A program made the position numbers and the translations under genes. The notes below the pieces were generated by a model that was not told where the DNA came from, searched no databases, and saw only the letters and a program-made list of their open reading frames with translations. 64,000 nt of DNA from Linyphia triangularis (lineage: Eukaryota > Arthropoda > Arachnida > Araneae > Linyphiidae): contig OZ021729.1 of assembly GCA_963978545.1 (NCBI GenBank), positions 11,918,001 to 11,982,000 of the forward strand, written 5' to 3'. Shown here in pieces: positions 1-12,059 of the stretch; position 1 is the first letter of the stretch; each line of letters begins with the position of its first letter.

Positions 1-100
1 TGGGTTGCAACTTTAAAACTTAAATTCTTTTTATCGTCTGATGCATGCAGTCAAGCAAACTATCTTCTTGTACGATAGTGGAAGAAATAATAATAATATT

Positions 101-123
101 TAAAAAAAAAAAAAAAAAAAAAA
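101..123. repeat. Poly-A tract
   Basis: An uninterrupted run of about 22 A residues. No retroelement body could be recognised upstream, so it is called only as a simple repeat. Confidence 0.85.
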
Positions 124-584
124 GGACAGTACGAGGCGAATTGTAGGTTCGTGAAAATTCTGGGCGTGTGTGTGTTGGGAGGTTTTCACTCTTTCTTAGT
201 GTTGTTGTTTGTGGAATTTTGTTTCTTTGTTATTCGAGAAGCGAAATTATAGAGTCGCTGGAGACAATAAATTTATTCTTGTTGCTAAGCGAAATTTCTT
301 TTTTCATTCCGAGAATAAGGCTTTTTGATGATATGTTAAGGACAATAAAATTCGCACTTTGCTGAGTAACTGGCAGACGAATCTTAATTTCGTGTGTGTT
401 ATTGATGAAATATATCTCCACTTTTGTAATACTGTTTTAAATCTTGTGAATGTTATTTTTTAGAGTTATGTTACTCTTTTCGGTTGTATTTCATATTTAT
501 TTACTGTATAAAATCCAGTTGATCATCTTGAAATTAGTTTTCCAAAACAAAACAAAAACCTTTGTTTGAAAGTTATATACTGCA

Positions 585-890
585 ATTTTAAACTTATTAA
601 ACTCTTATTGGAACGTATTAAACTTCTACTGAAACATATTAAACTCCTAATGAAACTTATTAAACTTCTAATAATACATATTAAACTTTTTTTAAAACAT
701 ATTAAACTTCTCCTTGAACATTTAAAACTTCTACAGAAACATGTGAAACTTTTACTAATACATATTAAACTTTTTTTTTAAACATATTAAACTTCTTCTG
801 GAACATATTAAACTTCTACTAAAACATATAAAACTTCTACTGAAACATATAAAACTTCTACTGAAACATATAAAACTTCTACTGAAATAT
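585..890 (+). repeat. 21-bp minisatellite, about 14 units
   Basis: Tandem units close to AAACTTCTACTGAAACATAT plus one T. Because 21 bp is seven codons, one plus-strand frame (566-781) stays open and reads as repeats of the type IKLLLKH. This gives an artificial heptad pattern with leucine at regular spacing. Units drift by substitution but keep their length, and the last four are almost identical, which suggests recent expansion at that end. The frame opens without an ATG and closes inside the array, so I treat it as non-coding. Confidence 0.9.
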
Positions 891-896
891 ATTATT

Positions 897-1490
897 CATT
901 AAATACCAGTGACTAAAACCTTGTAATTTCTCCATGTAAGTCATAGGAGAACACGGTTAAAAGTACCACTGTTTAAGCATAGAAGTCGAACTCAAAGGGT
1001 GGTTTCTACTTGGTGTGCTAGTCCTAATTTCTTCATGTAAGACATGGGAAAATCTAGTTAAAAAGTACCGCAGTACTAAGCAATGAAGTCCTACTCAAAG
1101 GTTGGCATTATTTGGTGTGGCAGTTGAGGTCGCCATTCATTAGTCATTAAATACCAGTGACTAGAACCTTGTAATTTGTCCATGTAAATCATCGGAGAAG
1201 ACAGTTAAAAAGTACCACCGTGCTAAGCATAGAAGTCGTACTCAAAGGCGTGTGTCTACTTGGTGTGCCAAACGTAATTTTTTCATGTAAGTCATCGAAG
1301 AAGCCAGTTAAAAAGTACCGCGTTGCTAAGCATAGAAGTATTCAAAGGTTGGCACTACTTGGTGCCAACTAATGGCCAGTCAAGATCGCCATTAATTAGT
1401 CATTAAATACTAGTGACTAGAACCTTGTAATTTTTCCATGTAAGTCATCGAAGAAGCCAGAACAAAAGTACCGTCGTGCTATGCTAAAAA
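897..1490 (+). repeat. Tandem array, unit about 250 bp with internal half-repeat
   Basis: Units begin at 897, 1145 and 1401 with CATTAAATACCAGTGACTA. The third is cut off near 1490. Each full unit is itself two diverged halves of about 120 bp, both carrying CATGTAAGTCAT and GTTAAAAAGTACC followed by AGAAGTC and ACTCAAAGG. This is a higher-order repeat: an old dimerisation, then duplication of the dimer. No coding signal is seen. A short (CAA)n tract follows at 1532-1550. Confidence 0.85.
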
Positions 1491-1939
1491 GCCGTATCCA
1501 CAATTGAGCATAAAATGTGGAATTGCGGTTTAAACAACAACAACAACAATGTAGTTGATGCTTTAACAACTTCTTGTTGTTGAATGCTATCTTATTTACT
1601 TCATCAGTTGTCGGCAAACTGCGGCTCTGTAACCATTTAAGTGCTGCTCGGTAATTGTGCATTTACTATTTCCAAACAACAATTTTAAATGGGATGGAAG
1701 CCTTAATTACGGAGGGTACAGGAATTCAGAAATAAAATAGGAATGTTTGTCTTAAAAGAATTAAGCTTCTCTCCCGTTAATTTTTACATTGCCACTTTTG
1801 AAATGCTATTTCTGGAGCGAAATTACAAAGAATTCTGGAGTTCAAAGTTTTAAACGTCTTAATGCTGGTATGGAAAAATGAGAGAAAATTAATGGGAACT
1901 TTGTTCACTGAAAAAGTAGTCTGTTTTGAAAAACCTGGA

Positions 1940-2120
1940 GAAGGTTCGTTGGTTTGTACGCTCAACGATCTGTTCTTGTGTGCGCAATAACAGCAAATCA
2001 GACTCGGACCTACAGCTTAACGTGGATTCTAAATCACAACAAACATCCATGCATAATTCCAGGCACCTACGGCAAGCAAGGCCAGAGCTCTAACCTCACA
2101 GTCGTCAGGTGGGCACATGG
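1940..2120 (-). mobile_element. SINE-like element, family S2, copy 1
   Basis: The reverse complement matches 22975-23133 over most of its length, sharing GGTTAGAGCTCT, CCACGTTAAGCTGTAGG and TCGTTGAGC. The head (GAGGTTAGAGCTCTGGCC onward) resembles the D arm and anticodon arm of a tRNA, but the B box is degenerate. A tRNA-derived SINE is the likeliest explanation. No target duplication was found. A third-party repeat of another class cannot be excluded. Confidence 0.5.
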
Positions 2121-2314
2121 AGACGGAAAGTGATAATTTCCAATACCTTGAACACAAACAACGACACACAAACTTATCTTGTCCAAACTTTTCAAGAAAA
2201 TTGAAGATCATTGCTCCCATTAAATGCGTGTTTTATCATAGTTTTATTTTAATGTAAATAATTTTCATCAATAAATAAGTTTATTATTGTTACGATATTT
2301 GGCTTTAATGTTAA

Positions 2315-2716
2315 AAGGAAGTCCTATACTCGCTATGTTACAGTCTTCTGGCCCAGTGCATTTAGAATCTACTTTGTAGAAAACCATGAAATTTGGTGAG
2401 TATGTACGAAAAGGATCACTTAATGAAATGACAAATTAAAAACTCGAAAATAGCGTCTAATATATTTTATTTTATACTTGAAATCCTTTCGTCAGCGCAT
2501 ATACAGTGGCTCCACCTGGTTATGTCTTTCGCTATTTTAATTTTCATTTATTATAGATAGACATTAAATGAAAACAATTGATGTCATTTCATTAGGTAAT
2601 CTTTTTCGTATCTGCTCAACAAATGTCAAGGTATATGTAAAGTAGTTTCTAAATGCACTGGGATAGAAGATTGTAACATAGCGAGTATAAGGGATGATCC
2701 TTACTAGGTCTTCCTC
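2315..2716. mobile_element. Palindromic TTAA-flanked MITE, family M1, copy 1
   Basis: A foldback element with inverted arms of about 150 bp. The left arm reads CTCGCTATGTTACAGTCTTC and then GAAATTTGGTGAGTA; the right arm is its complement, ending in GTAACATAGCGAGTAT and TAGGTCTTCCTC. TTAA lies immediately outside each end (2311-2314 and 2717-2720). There is no open frame, so it must have been moved in trans. Five copies are seen in this window, making it the commonest DNA element here. Confidence 0.8.
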
Positions 2717-2988
2717 TTAAGAGCTATCTTAAATCGACTCATTAAAACATGGATTTTGGAAAAAAAGAAATCTGACTCTTAAATGCAGTCTTCATAATGC
2801 TGATTTCGTATCTCTTTTGACTAAAGACTTATTAACTTTTTTAATAAAATATTTCCCGTGAAAATACGACCATTAAACCTCTATAACAGGAAACCACCTG
2901 TAAATATGTCTTAGTTTGGCCAATAAGTGCAGATACGGCCTCTGTGCTGAGTTACTTGCAGAAAATGAAACTACAAGTAAGAATTGAA

Positions 2989-3306
2989 AAGGATAATTCC
3001 GTAAACTCGCTATGTTACAATCTTCTTGTCCAGTTAATTTAGGATGTCCTTGAAATTTGGCAAGTAGGTACGAAAATGATCACTTAATGAAATGACAAAT
3101 TAAAAAAAAATTAAAAATAGCGTCCTTTTATTTTATTTATAAAATCCTTACCTTTAGTACCTCTGCAGTGGAGCCATCTGCAATAGGCCTTTAGTATTTT
3201 TAATTTTCCTGTAGACTTAAAATGAAAGATAGACATTAGTTGATTCCAAATGAACTGGTCTAGAATATTGTAACATAGCGGGTATAGGGCATGATCCTTA
3301 CTATAT
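2989..3306. mobile_element. M1 MITE, copy 2, shortened
   Basis: It shares both arms of family M1: AACTCGCTATGTTACAATCT on the left, and GAATATTGTAACATAGCGGG then ATGATCCTTACTA on the right. The right arm has lost most of the internal segment carried by other copies, so the copy is about 80 bp short. The ends are diverged and no TTAA flank is visible. It lies only about 270 bp from copy 1. Confidence 0.7.
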
Positions 3307-4509
3307 CCCGAGACAACATTACTTGAATCTTGAGTAAACGCTGCATGATGGATCCTTCCGCGTCAAGATATAGTTCCGTACAAATCTCAAGTTTTATAGT
3401 AATATTGATAACCTGCACACATAGTTTTGTATCTAACTGAAATATATGTTGGTAACAAAAAGAAAATTAGCGCTTTTAAATCTAGGTGAACGCCAGTGCA
3501 CCCTCCAAGTTCGCTGCCAGCCATCTTTTACCGGAAGCCACTCAGCAGTATTTTGACCTCTCATATCTACGTATTACAGTGTGCCTGAGAACTGAAATTT
3601 TTTTTACGGGTAGCTGTTAGCCAATTTAGTAAGACCCCTAAGTTTCATATCTCCAATTATATTGGTTGTTGAGATAATCAAATTCGAAAACGGCAGAAAA
3701 CGACATATTTTGAAATCCACCCAAAACTCACTCACTGATCATCAAATTACTAAGATACTTCTAGCAGAGCTAGAAGGTTTAACATGAATACAAAGGAAAA
3801 AATCTAAAAATTGAAAATTTCCCCTCCAAATCTCCTAAAATGGGCAATATTCGAAAAATTTGAATCTCAATTCTAATATACTTCTATTGGGTCTAGAATT
3901 ATAAAACTACTAGTAGCGTATATAAATAGAGGACAAACTCACCACACGCCACAAAGCCTCTAAAATTAAGAAATATTAAAAAAGGTGGACTTGGCATTAT
4001 AAAATCGACCATTGGCGATATTTTATGGCCTACGAAATGATCGCCAATCGTTAATTTCTATCCCCTTTGCCAACATTTTTTGTACATCTGAATAAACTAT
4101 TTCTTTAAAATTATTTTATATTATCATATATTTTATATTATCATATTGAATGCATCAGTACGCAATGGACTGTCGTTCCGTAACTTTAACTTTCTTAGAA
4201 AAATCTCGTGTAATCCTCTGCTAATTGGATGTTGTGGAGAACTTATTTTGAAACTTCCTTAAAACCAAATAATAATTAAAAGATATTTAGATCTCATAGT
4301 TGGCCGCCAACGAAAACTTTGTCAACGTGTAATAAGTAACCCCCCCCCCCCCCCCAACACCAAAAAAAAAAAAAACATGTATGCTTAACCCTTTATATCC
4401 CAGGAAGTTTTCTTGCAAGTTAAAATATTAGGAACACTAACCATTTTAAAACTAGTTATTGTTGTGCAAATAAGTAATAAATTTTTAATTAGTCAATTAA
4501 ACTATAAGT
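3307..4509. other. AT-rich stretch without a recognised gene
   Basis: It holds a small GC-richer patch at 3480-3560, containing GCCATCTTTTACCGGAAGCC, which combines YY1-like and ETS-like cores. A stretch at 3600-3960 reads like an unclassified repeat. A C16 run lies at 4340-4355, followed by poly-A. I found no second copy of the middle part in the window. Confidence 0.5.
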
Positions 4510-4511
4510 AA

Positions 4512-4968
4512 AATCCCAAACATCTTTGTAAAAAGGCGCCAAGTTCTTCATGCAATATTAGCCGTGAAAAGTATTGAGATCTAAAGTAGAGCCAAGTTTA
4601 AAGTTGTTATAAATTATGGGTAACGATGAAAATTAGTAATTTTTTTTTTTCTCAAAGTCAAAATTCCCCTGCATAAGCCTAAATATCTAATTACAAAAAT
4701 GCTTGTGTGACTTGGCCATTACGTGTCAGTGAACCAGAATAAGTAATGACCAAGTGCCACAATTTTTTTTGCAGCTATATATTTAGGCCTATGCAAGGGT
4801 GATTTTGACTTTGATAAAAAAAAAATTTACTAATTTTCATCATTACCCATAATTTATAACAACTTTAAACTTGGCTCTACTTCAGATCTCAATATTTTTC
4901 ACGGCCATAATCATCGCATGAGGAACTTGGCGCCTTTTTACACAGATGTTTTTGTTGGGATTTAAATT
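4512..4968. mobile_element. Long foldback element, arms about 210 bp
   Basis: Left and right halves are near-complementary from AAATCCCAAACATCTTTGTA (left) to its mirror ending GTTTTTGTTGGGATTTA (right). Both arms carry AAAAAGGCGCCAAGTTC and TAAACTTGGCTCTACTT or its complement. The unpaired centre near 4725 is only a few bases. A palindrome this complete is typical of a foldback MITE. No open frame and no second copy in the window; the target duplication is not clear. Confidence 0.75.
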
Positions 4969-5572
4969 ACCACGGATACTATCAGAATTTTAACGATTCC
5001 GCCTCGCATCATTACAATCAGCCAATCAGGGCGTAGTAAAACCGGTTCACACATCGTAGTAGCGTATTCTATTCAATGAGTAGAACCCAATAAGACATCC
5101 TCTTAAATTCCATTCCCCATGCTACCGTGACCACCGACTGGTAGAGTAATGGTCGCTCAATGGCTGGATTGCTCCAGTTGCTGACACTGTGTAAACGGAA
5201 GCTGACACTCCAATAAACGGGAGACATTGATCTTCAATCAACTTACCAGCTGGCATGCCAGCCACTAACAACACTTAAATCAGCCTTTAGGGTAACCATG
5301 GACAACTCTTAGAAAAGAAATATACGAATTGGACTATCAGTTTTCTCCTTTTATAAGCAAATATTGGATAAGATTAAATAATATTTTTTTTTTAAATTAA
5401 TCTCTGATCAAGATAGTATTAACGATTGAATCTTCTAGCATAGGAAATATTAGTGGTGATATACTTAACTGGTTTAGCGTTTGTAATATCAAATAGTAGA
5501 AATGTCAATGGAAAATGGTGGGACTTTGGGAGGACTTCAAATGGAAACTTACAGTATTTTTTTTAAATAAGG
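4969..5572. other. GC-richer stretch without recognised gene
   Basis: From 4990 to 5300 the base composition is more balanced and contains an AGCCAATCAG (CCAAT-type) string and several short inverted motifs such as CCAGCTGGCATGCCAG. Both strands are broken by stops. It may be unique sequence, but nothing identifies a function. Confidence 0.4.
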
Positions 5573-5755
5573 AATATTAAGAAACCTATAAACTATTATT
5601 TAAAAGCCTGTAAAATTTTAAGATACCTATAATTATATGTATTCTATAGGTAACTTAACCTATAGAATATTAAGAAACATATAAACTATTATTAAAAAAG
5701 CCTGTATAATATTAAGATACCTAGAGGTATCTATATTCTATAGGTATCTTAACCA
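5573..5755 (+). repeat. Two-copy tandem repeat, unit about 93 bp
   Basis: AATATTAAGAAACNTATAAA recurs at 5573 and 5666, each followed by AAGCCTGTA and a small palindrome around ATTCTATAGGTA. The second copy has two short length changes. No coding potential. Confidence 0.8.
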
Positions 5756-6592
5756 ATTTAGATTATTAGAAATAAAATTTTGATGCTTCCTGATCGTCAG
5801 TCTCTCCTAATTCGTAAACATTTCTCATTTTGAAAGTTATTACCCAATTTTGCCAAGTGTTTGCAATTTCATACATATGTCCTGCTACAAGTCCAGTTTA
5901 GAAATGCTTTAATTAAAACGTCTCCTAATATTTATTCACTACCGCGCAGTGACATGCAACTAATGAAAAATACTTTCATCTGCCATGTCATTTTCATCAA
6001 TTCTGTCATTATTCTGTTTTATACCAATTCAAATCTTATATTCAAACTCTTTTGTACGTAAAGTATGCCGAAATTTCTTTACTGTAGTTAATTGGATAAT
6101 TAGACCATTCAATTAAACTACAAACCCAACATGCATATCCAAAACTCATTAAATACTTGTTGCAAAAACGCCATCAAATATTAAAGGACGGCGTTACATG
6201 CTTTTTTTTAATCCCAAGGTAGAATAGTAACCGTAAAAAAACTCTTCCTTTTGTATCCGCTACATCATGTAAAACATTTTATATTAAATTATTTTCTAAT
6301 TGAACAAATGTGAAGCCTCAACGCTTTTACTGCGCTTTTTAATGTTGCGCCATCTTTGTTGTTGACCATAATAATTTTCGCAATCTGATGTTAACCTTGA
6401 AACTCCATTGCAGAAACGAGCATTGTTTGTTTATTATACCACTGGTTGTGTTTTCGCTTAATAATACTATCTTAAGTACATAATGTTGCACAGTGACGAA
6501 ATAGGAAGAAACCTTTACATCTACTCGTGGATTTACCTATGCGCTAAATAAACCCTTTTCTGTGTGGTTTCCGAATGATGTGTTGAAAGTTA

Positions 6593-7490
6593 TGCGTTAT
6601 TTTATGGGTATTTTGGGTGTACTTGAGTCACAAGATCTAGATTTTGTTTGCTTAGTTTACGGTGAAAGATTTAGTGAAATTAACAATTCTGCACCAAAAA
6701 GCAATTATGCTGCATTCTGTTTTGTTAAATAAAACTAAGATGTGTTATTTCATATGAATTTTGGGTGTTTTTGGATCACAAGATCTAGATTTTGTTTGCT
6801 TGGTTTACGGTGAAAGATTTATTGAAATTAACAATTCTGCACCAAAATGCAATTATGCTACATTCTGTTTTGCTAAATAAAATTAAGATGTGTTATTTTA
6901 TATGAATTTTGGATGTTTTTGGATCACATGATCTAGATTTTGTTTGCTTAGTATATGGTGAAAGATTTAGTGAAATTAACAATTCTGCACCAAAATGCAA
7001 TTATGCTACATTCTGTTTTGCTAAATAAAACTAAGATGTGTTATTTTATATAAATTTTTGGTGTTTTTGGATCACATGATCTAGATTTTGTTTGTTTAGT
7101 TTACGGTGAAAGATTTAGTGAAATTAACATTTCTGCACCAAAAAGGAATTTAAACGCTTCATTCTGTTTAGTTAAATAATACAAATATTTGTTATTTTAT
7201 GTGTATTTTGGGGTTTCTTGGGTCACATGGTCTAGCTTTTGTTTGCTTAGTTTATAGTGAAAATTTTAGTGAAATTAACATTTCTGCACCAAAAAGCAAT
7301 TATGCTTCATTCTGTTTAGTTAAATAATATAAATATTTGTTATTTTATGTGTATTTTGGGTGTTCTTGGATTACTTGATCTAGATTTTGTTTGTTTAGTT
7401 GATGGCGAAAATTTCAGTGAAATTAACATTTCTGCACCTAAAAGTTCATTCCTTTTGCACCTCATTCTGTTTTGTTAAATAAAACTAATT
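6593..7490 (+). repeat. 148-bp tandem array, six copies
   Basis: Units start near 6593, 6741, 6889, 7037, 7188 and 7337. Each contains GATCTAGATTTTGTTTGCTT, GTGAAATTAACA and TTCTGCACC. Units 1-4 end in CTAAATAAAACTAAGA, while units 5-6 end in GTTAAATAATATAAATA, so two sub-types are arranged in blocks. The period is constant to within a few bases, and all frames contain stops. This is a satellite-like array, not a gene. Confidence 0.95.
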
Positions 7491-8429
7491 AAAGTGTTAC
7501 ATAATGAGTTATAACCCAATACAAAATCAGGAAATATAGTTTTAATTAGAAACATTATCACTGTATACATGCATTGGAAATTTGCATTGTAATCAAATGT
7601 CCCAACCTTTGCTTAATTAATTAATAATAAAATTAATAACTTGATTAGTTAGAAATATTCCTTAAACGTAATTTTATAATTTTATTTTCCAAGCATAAGA
7701 CTCATGTACTAAATTTCATATCTTAGTAAATTTGAAAATATAAAGCATTAGTATATATCACGAAAGTATTTTCCTAAAACTTTTTATTTATCTAAGCGTA
7801 TTTGTATTTTGAATAAGGATACGCTGAAAGGAAAAGGTCATAATTTTAAAGTATATCCTTACAAATCACGAAAAAAACTTATTGTTCAATTTCTCCCAGT
7901 AGCACGAATATGCTGGCCAAAATCGCTCAACACTGGTCAATCTCAATGTGAACCGTCGTAAGCTGGCCGTTGCTACGGATCTTAGCCAATCTCACCCACT
8001 GCTGGTTAAAAATACTGGTTTTCAAATGTTGATTGAGAGTTTTAAAATTGGAATATAGTGTTTTAAGAAAGAACGGAGGGGTAAAAAATTTGTTTTGTGG
8101 TGGTTTTGGACATGTTTATTTTTAAAAAATCGTGTATTTTGGAACGATGCTTGAGTTTCGGCATGGATTAGCCAATCTTCCCAGAACCCGTTTCCGACAT
8201 TGACCATTACCACTACCTGGATATTAATAATTATTTGCCATCTAAGAATACTTTATAGTTATGGTATGCATTTTCCTTATATTTGGTAGATTGAATTATA
8301 TTTGATGTTAGAAAATTTTAGATCTTTGGAATTAGCCGTTATATTAAACGTTATTTAGTAATAAATGATTTTCGTTATAGACTTGTATAACAACGCGGCT
8401 TTCACCTCAAAACATTTAGATTCATTAAT
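7491..8429. other. AT-rich stretch without recognised gene
   Basis: Mostly low-complexity A/T sequence. At 7905-8020 a GC-richer patch has GCTGGCC and ACTGGTCAAT strings, and nothing around it resembles an exon. A minus-strand frame of 63 codons at 8022-8213 has no recognisable motif. Confidence 0.4.
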
Positions 8430-8433
8430 TTAA

Positions 8434-9121
8434 GGGGACTTGGTACCCCTTGTTTTGATAAAAAATAATAAAAATAAAAAAAAATTATATTTTTTGCGTG
8501 TTTATAATCTGTGAAACCTTCTTCTTACTTTGGCAAGTTTTTGAGCTAATCAGATAAATGAAATTGCAGAAATATTATATTTTATGGATAATTTAGCATT
8601 GCTGCAATAGATCATTTGATGATACGAACGCATTTTTCTCAGTTCGTGATTTTTTAAATTCCTACCTTACTCAAAATGCTAAAACTTCAGCAAATATGAA
8701 GGAAATAACTTGAAATTTTTTCTGTGTCATTCTTAATATGTATTTAACAAAAATAAGCATGGATTTTAAAATAAAATAAAAACTTGTTTTATTACAAATT
8801 TAAATGTTGAAAAATACCCGTTTTTTACGCTTTTTTTTACACATATAGCTACAATAATTTTCGTTTTTCTCGAAAACTATTTTACTTATTCTAAATCCGA
8901 TGCCATGCCTGAATAGTTAGAGAATATTACCAAGAATATTTTTTTAAATCAAGAAAAATTATTGAAAAATGATAAAGAAAATAGAATTGGAAATTGATGA
9001 ATTTTTTTTTAAATTTTGATAATTTAGAGCACTATGTGAACTTTTTTTTAATCCAAATATGTAACATTTATAATTTTAAAGGCTTAAATAAAAATAAAAG
9101 TTTGAAGAGTACCAAGTCTCC
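8434..9121 (+). mobile_element. TTAA-flanked MITE, family P1, copy 1
   Basis: A 688-bp element with terminal inverted repeats GGGGACTTGGTACCCC (left) and its complement, seen as GAGTACCAAGTCTCC (right). TTAA precedes the left end at 8430-8433; TTAC, one change away, follows the right end. The second copy at 58439-59172 matches along its length. The interior is T- and A-run rich with no frame. TTAA targets and G/C-run termini fit the piggyBac superfamily, but no transposase is present to prove it. Confidence 0.8.
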
Positions 9122-10575
9122 TTACATTTAAAATAAAAGTTATCATCATTGGAAGACACTTTCTGTGGAGAATTCTTCTGAAATAAAATTAAAAAAAATT
9201 GAATATTTTATATAATGTTAAAGACATGTAATGAATATGTATTGTAGTAAATTTGCACCCTAATAATATTAATGAAATTTTATAAAATACCATTAGCATA
9301 AGCACTTGATATTTAATAATTATTTAAGTAGAGTACGTTTGTAAACTACGAAAATATCAATATTTAAGTTATATTTTCAAATTCAATTATAAAAATCCTG
9401 GTCTCTATGGATCTTCTAGTCGGGTTAATTTTTCTTTCAAATTTCCATAATATAGATCATCGATATTTTTACAATCTAAAAAACGATAAGCTTCCTAACT
9501 CAGAGTCAATTTTACTAGTTTGAATAATGGTATAGAACTTACACTCTATATCCCAAACTCTTTACATAATCATACAATATTGGGTACAGATGTAGTATAG
9601 AACATTTCTTTGGCTCAATTTCTTCCCCCACATAAATGATGGTTCTGGAAACGTATTATTATTTTAAGTATTATTTAAATTGATTTATTTTATTATTATT
9701 TATATTTTGTAATTTTACTATTATTTATATTTTACTTAATATTATTATTAATTATATATTACTTAGTTTTATTGTTATGTATATTCCATTCTTATTTTAG
9801 CTATTATGTAATTTTAGTTGCTAAATGAAAAACTTGCCAAATGGCCTATAAAACATCTGTTCTCAATATTCACCTTTACCATTCATTGCAAAATGAATAC
9901 AATCATTGTATAAATTAGATAATGAATCATTATTTTAAATAAGATATGTTTTTAAAATTTTAACTGAAGAGTAAAATTTAACCCAAAATATTTTTACATG
10001 ACTCCAGTCAATAATATCGCTGTTTTAAAGGATACCATTAAGTAATTTACTCGATGGTCATTTCGACATTTTCTGTGTAAGAATTATAATAGAGCTATAC
10101 TCTGATGGGACGCAGTTGAAAGTGTTGAATACCAGAAGAGATCGCCTTCCGGGAGGTCTTGTAATGGGACACTGCTTCATAATCGTGTGTTTATTTTGGA
10201 TTTTTTTTTGCTTGTATAATTTGCATAAGTATATTACAATAAATAATTCGCTTCAAAAGAGGGTTAAATTATATATTACTATACAGTAGCAAAATGGATC
10301 TTTCACTTCGAATGTTTTAGTTAGTTTTAATCACAGATATAACTTAATTTAAGAGTTAACTTAATTTCTTTAATTATCTATTCCGTGTTATTTTCATTTT
10401 TAAATACATTTACGTTCACGTTTGATATTATTGGTTTAATGTGAATTAAAATATTAAAATATAAATAATTCGTGTGAATAAGGTTATATACGAGTTTTCT
10501 TTTTGGTAACAACATGACTCATCAACCAACAATTTTATTAATTGACTTCGATCACAGAATCGTCGATATTAAATA
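9122..10575. other. AT-rich stretch without recognised gene
   Basis: Mostly A/T sequence with many short TTATT runs (9650-9790). A slightly GC-richer patch at 10090-10180 has no frame of note. No transposon termini recognised. Confidence 0.4.
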
Positions 10576-11085
10576 TTTCCATTAGGTTAATTGACTTTTA
10601 ATATTTCCTTTTGGAAATAAATCCAATTTTGCATTTCCTTTTCGTTCGTTGTTTCTGTATCAAAATATCACATTTAAGTAAATGCATCTTTTGAAATAAA
10701 GTTAAAATAACCAAAAACTATCCACATGATTAATATTCTCTTTAATTGATCGTTTGATTGTTCTTAGCCGACTTAATTCGTAGAAAAGTCCGATTTGAAA
10801 TGTTACCATAAGGTAGCTGATTATTTTACTTTTTAAAATTACTTAAAATATTACCATTCATTTTTAAACTTAAAACGTTATTTTACGTTTTCAAAAAAAT
10901 TATGTTTAATTTTTTCAGTTTGATTTTCAAGAAAAAAAAATTAAAACAGTACATTATTCGTGTTTAAACCATCTTTATTTGAAGAGGAACAACGTGAATT
11001 TATTTTTTACCTTTCATCAATCAGAGAAACCTTCGGATATAAGTGTTACCATTAGGTAATTGACTTATACTGTTATTTTCTTTTT
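10576..11085 (+). repeat. Degenerate tandem repeat, period about 230-240 bp
   Basis: The phrase TTACCATTAGGTAATTGACT, with variants, recurs near 10576, 10802 and 11044, each followed by a T-rich segment. A related phrase (ACCATTAAGTAATTTACT) lies near 10034. Divergence between units is high, so this is a weak, old array. Confidence 0.45.
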
Positions 11086-11860
11086 CGGGGGAAAAAAAAA
11101 CTCGCGGTCACTTTTAATTTTCGTTGGTGAATTTGCATAAACATGTCATCGTGAATCACGACACTTGTACGTGAATAAGGAGCTGGTTCAGGGGTTATCG
11201 CACGTACAGAACAAGTGATTGATACGAGGAGGTATTTATTGTTGCAACTTAGCACGCACAAATATAGCATGACACCCAACATCAATTAGGTAGTTGAACA
11301 ATCCTCGGCAATGGAACAATTTTCGATCAGAATGGAAATCTTCCATTTAACCTTGCTTGAATCATACTTAACGTTTCGGACTTCCCCAATCCGAATTTTA
11401 CAATTGTTGTCATATATATCGCTATGGATATCATTCCATCAAGTTCTCCACGAAACCATTACCAAACAACATCGACCCATGTATAATTCAGAAAAACACA
11501 GAACCATTAATGAGGCCATTTAGATGCAATGTCCATCATGATAAATCATTCAGGACAAACAGGGCCTCTGCTATGGTCAGATACACACCAGACACACTTG
11601 TACAGACGACGCAAACTACATAACCGAGAGAGGGGGGGTCGAATATTAACCGGATCGGCCGTGACGTCGATACTTACATTTAATACTGGACATCACGTCA
11701 TTACAAGCAAGGACTCTTTTTCTGGGATCTTGAATCCTCTGGTCCCTGAGTACAAGACAGACCTAAACATGCCTCGTTTTCGTTCCGGCTTCCTGTCATC
11801 GGATGTGATCGTTCGTTCCTGTGGTCACGACATCTCTTGGTGTCACGCAAGGTTTTTGGT
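11086..11860. other. GC-richer island without identified product
   Basis: Base composition changes sharply here, with balanced GC and frames of 70-121 codons on both strands (minus 11073-11285, plus 11529-11894). None shows a known motif, and the plus frames are out of register with each other. The region abuts the exon-like minus-strand frame at 11882-12035, so it could be intron or flanking gene sequence. The alternative is an unrecognised repeat. Confidence 0.35.
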
Positions 11861-11881
11861 TGTGCCCTATCCACCCCCTAC

Positions 11882-12035
11882 CAACTCATTGTAACCTTCG
11901 ATCTTCTGCGCTAATTGTTTTTGCTTTCCCAACAAACCGATCGCTTTGACGAGAGATTCAGTGGGTGTAAACTTACTGTCTTGAAGATGTCTGTAACAGA
12001 TCTTCATAAGTTGTGATACGCGCAGGAAATCCTCT
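11882..12035 (-). CDS. Putative single exon, helical protein of unknown identity
   Basis: The minus strand is open for 51 codons, from an acceptor-like TTTTAG (rc of 12036-12041) to a donor-like TTG|GTAGGG (rc at 11881). The 154 bp fit one extra base plus 51 codons. The translation is rich in charged and aliphatic residues and includes SLVKAIGLLGKQKQLAQKI, which looks like alpha-helical solenoid sequence rather than random AT-rich translation. I do not recognise the family. No neighbouring exon was found. Decayed copies of the same segment lie just upstream on the same strand (12060-12110 and 12190-12420), so an exon duplication or a coding repeat are both possible. Codon use is more GC-rich than the surroundings. 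Confidence 0.3.
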
Positions 12036-12059
12036 CTAAAACATATTATTTTTAACATA

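Noticed and set aside
566..781. 71-codon leucine-rich frame
   Set aside because: Caused by the 21-bp unit length; it does not begin with ATG and ends inside the array.
585..7490. CRISPR-like regular repeats
   Set aside because: Repeats are directly adjacent without unique spacers and the sequence is eukaryotic.
11529..11894. Longest frame in the window (121 codons, plus strand)
   Set aside because: Lies in a GC-richer island where stops are rarer; no domain, signal or neighbouring exon in register, and the opposite strand gives the more protein-like translation at its end.
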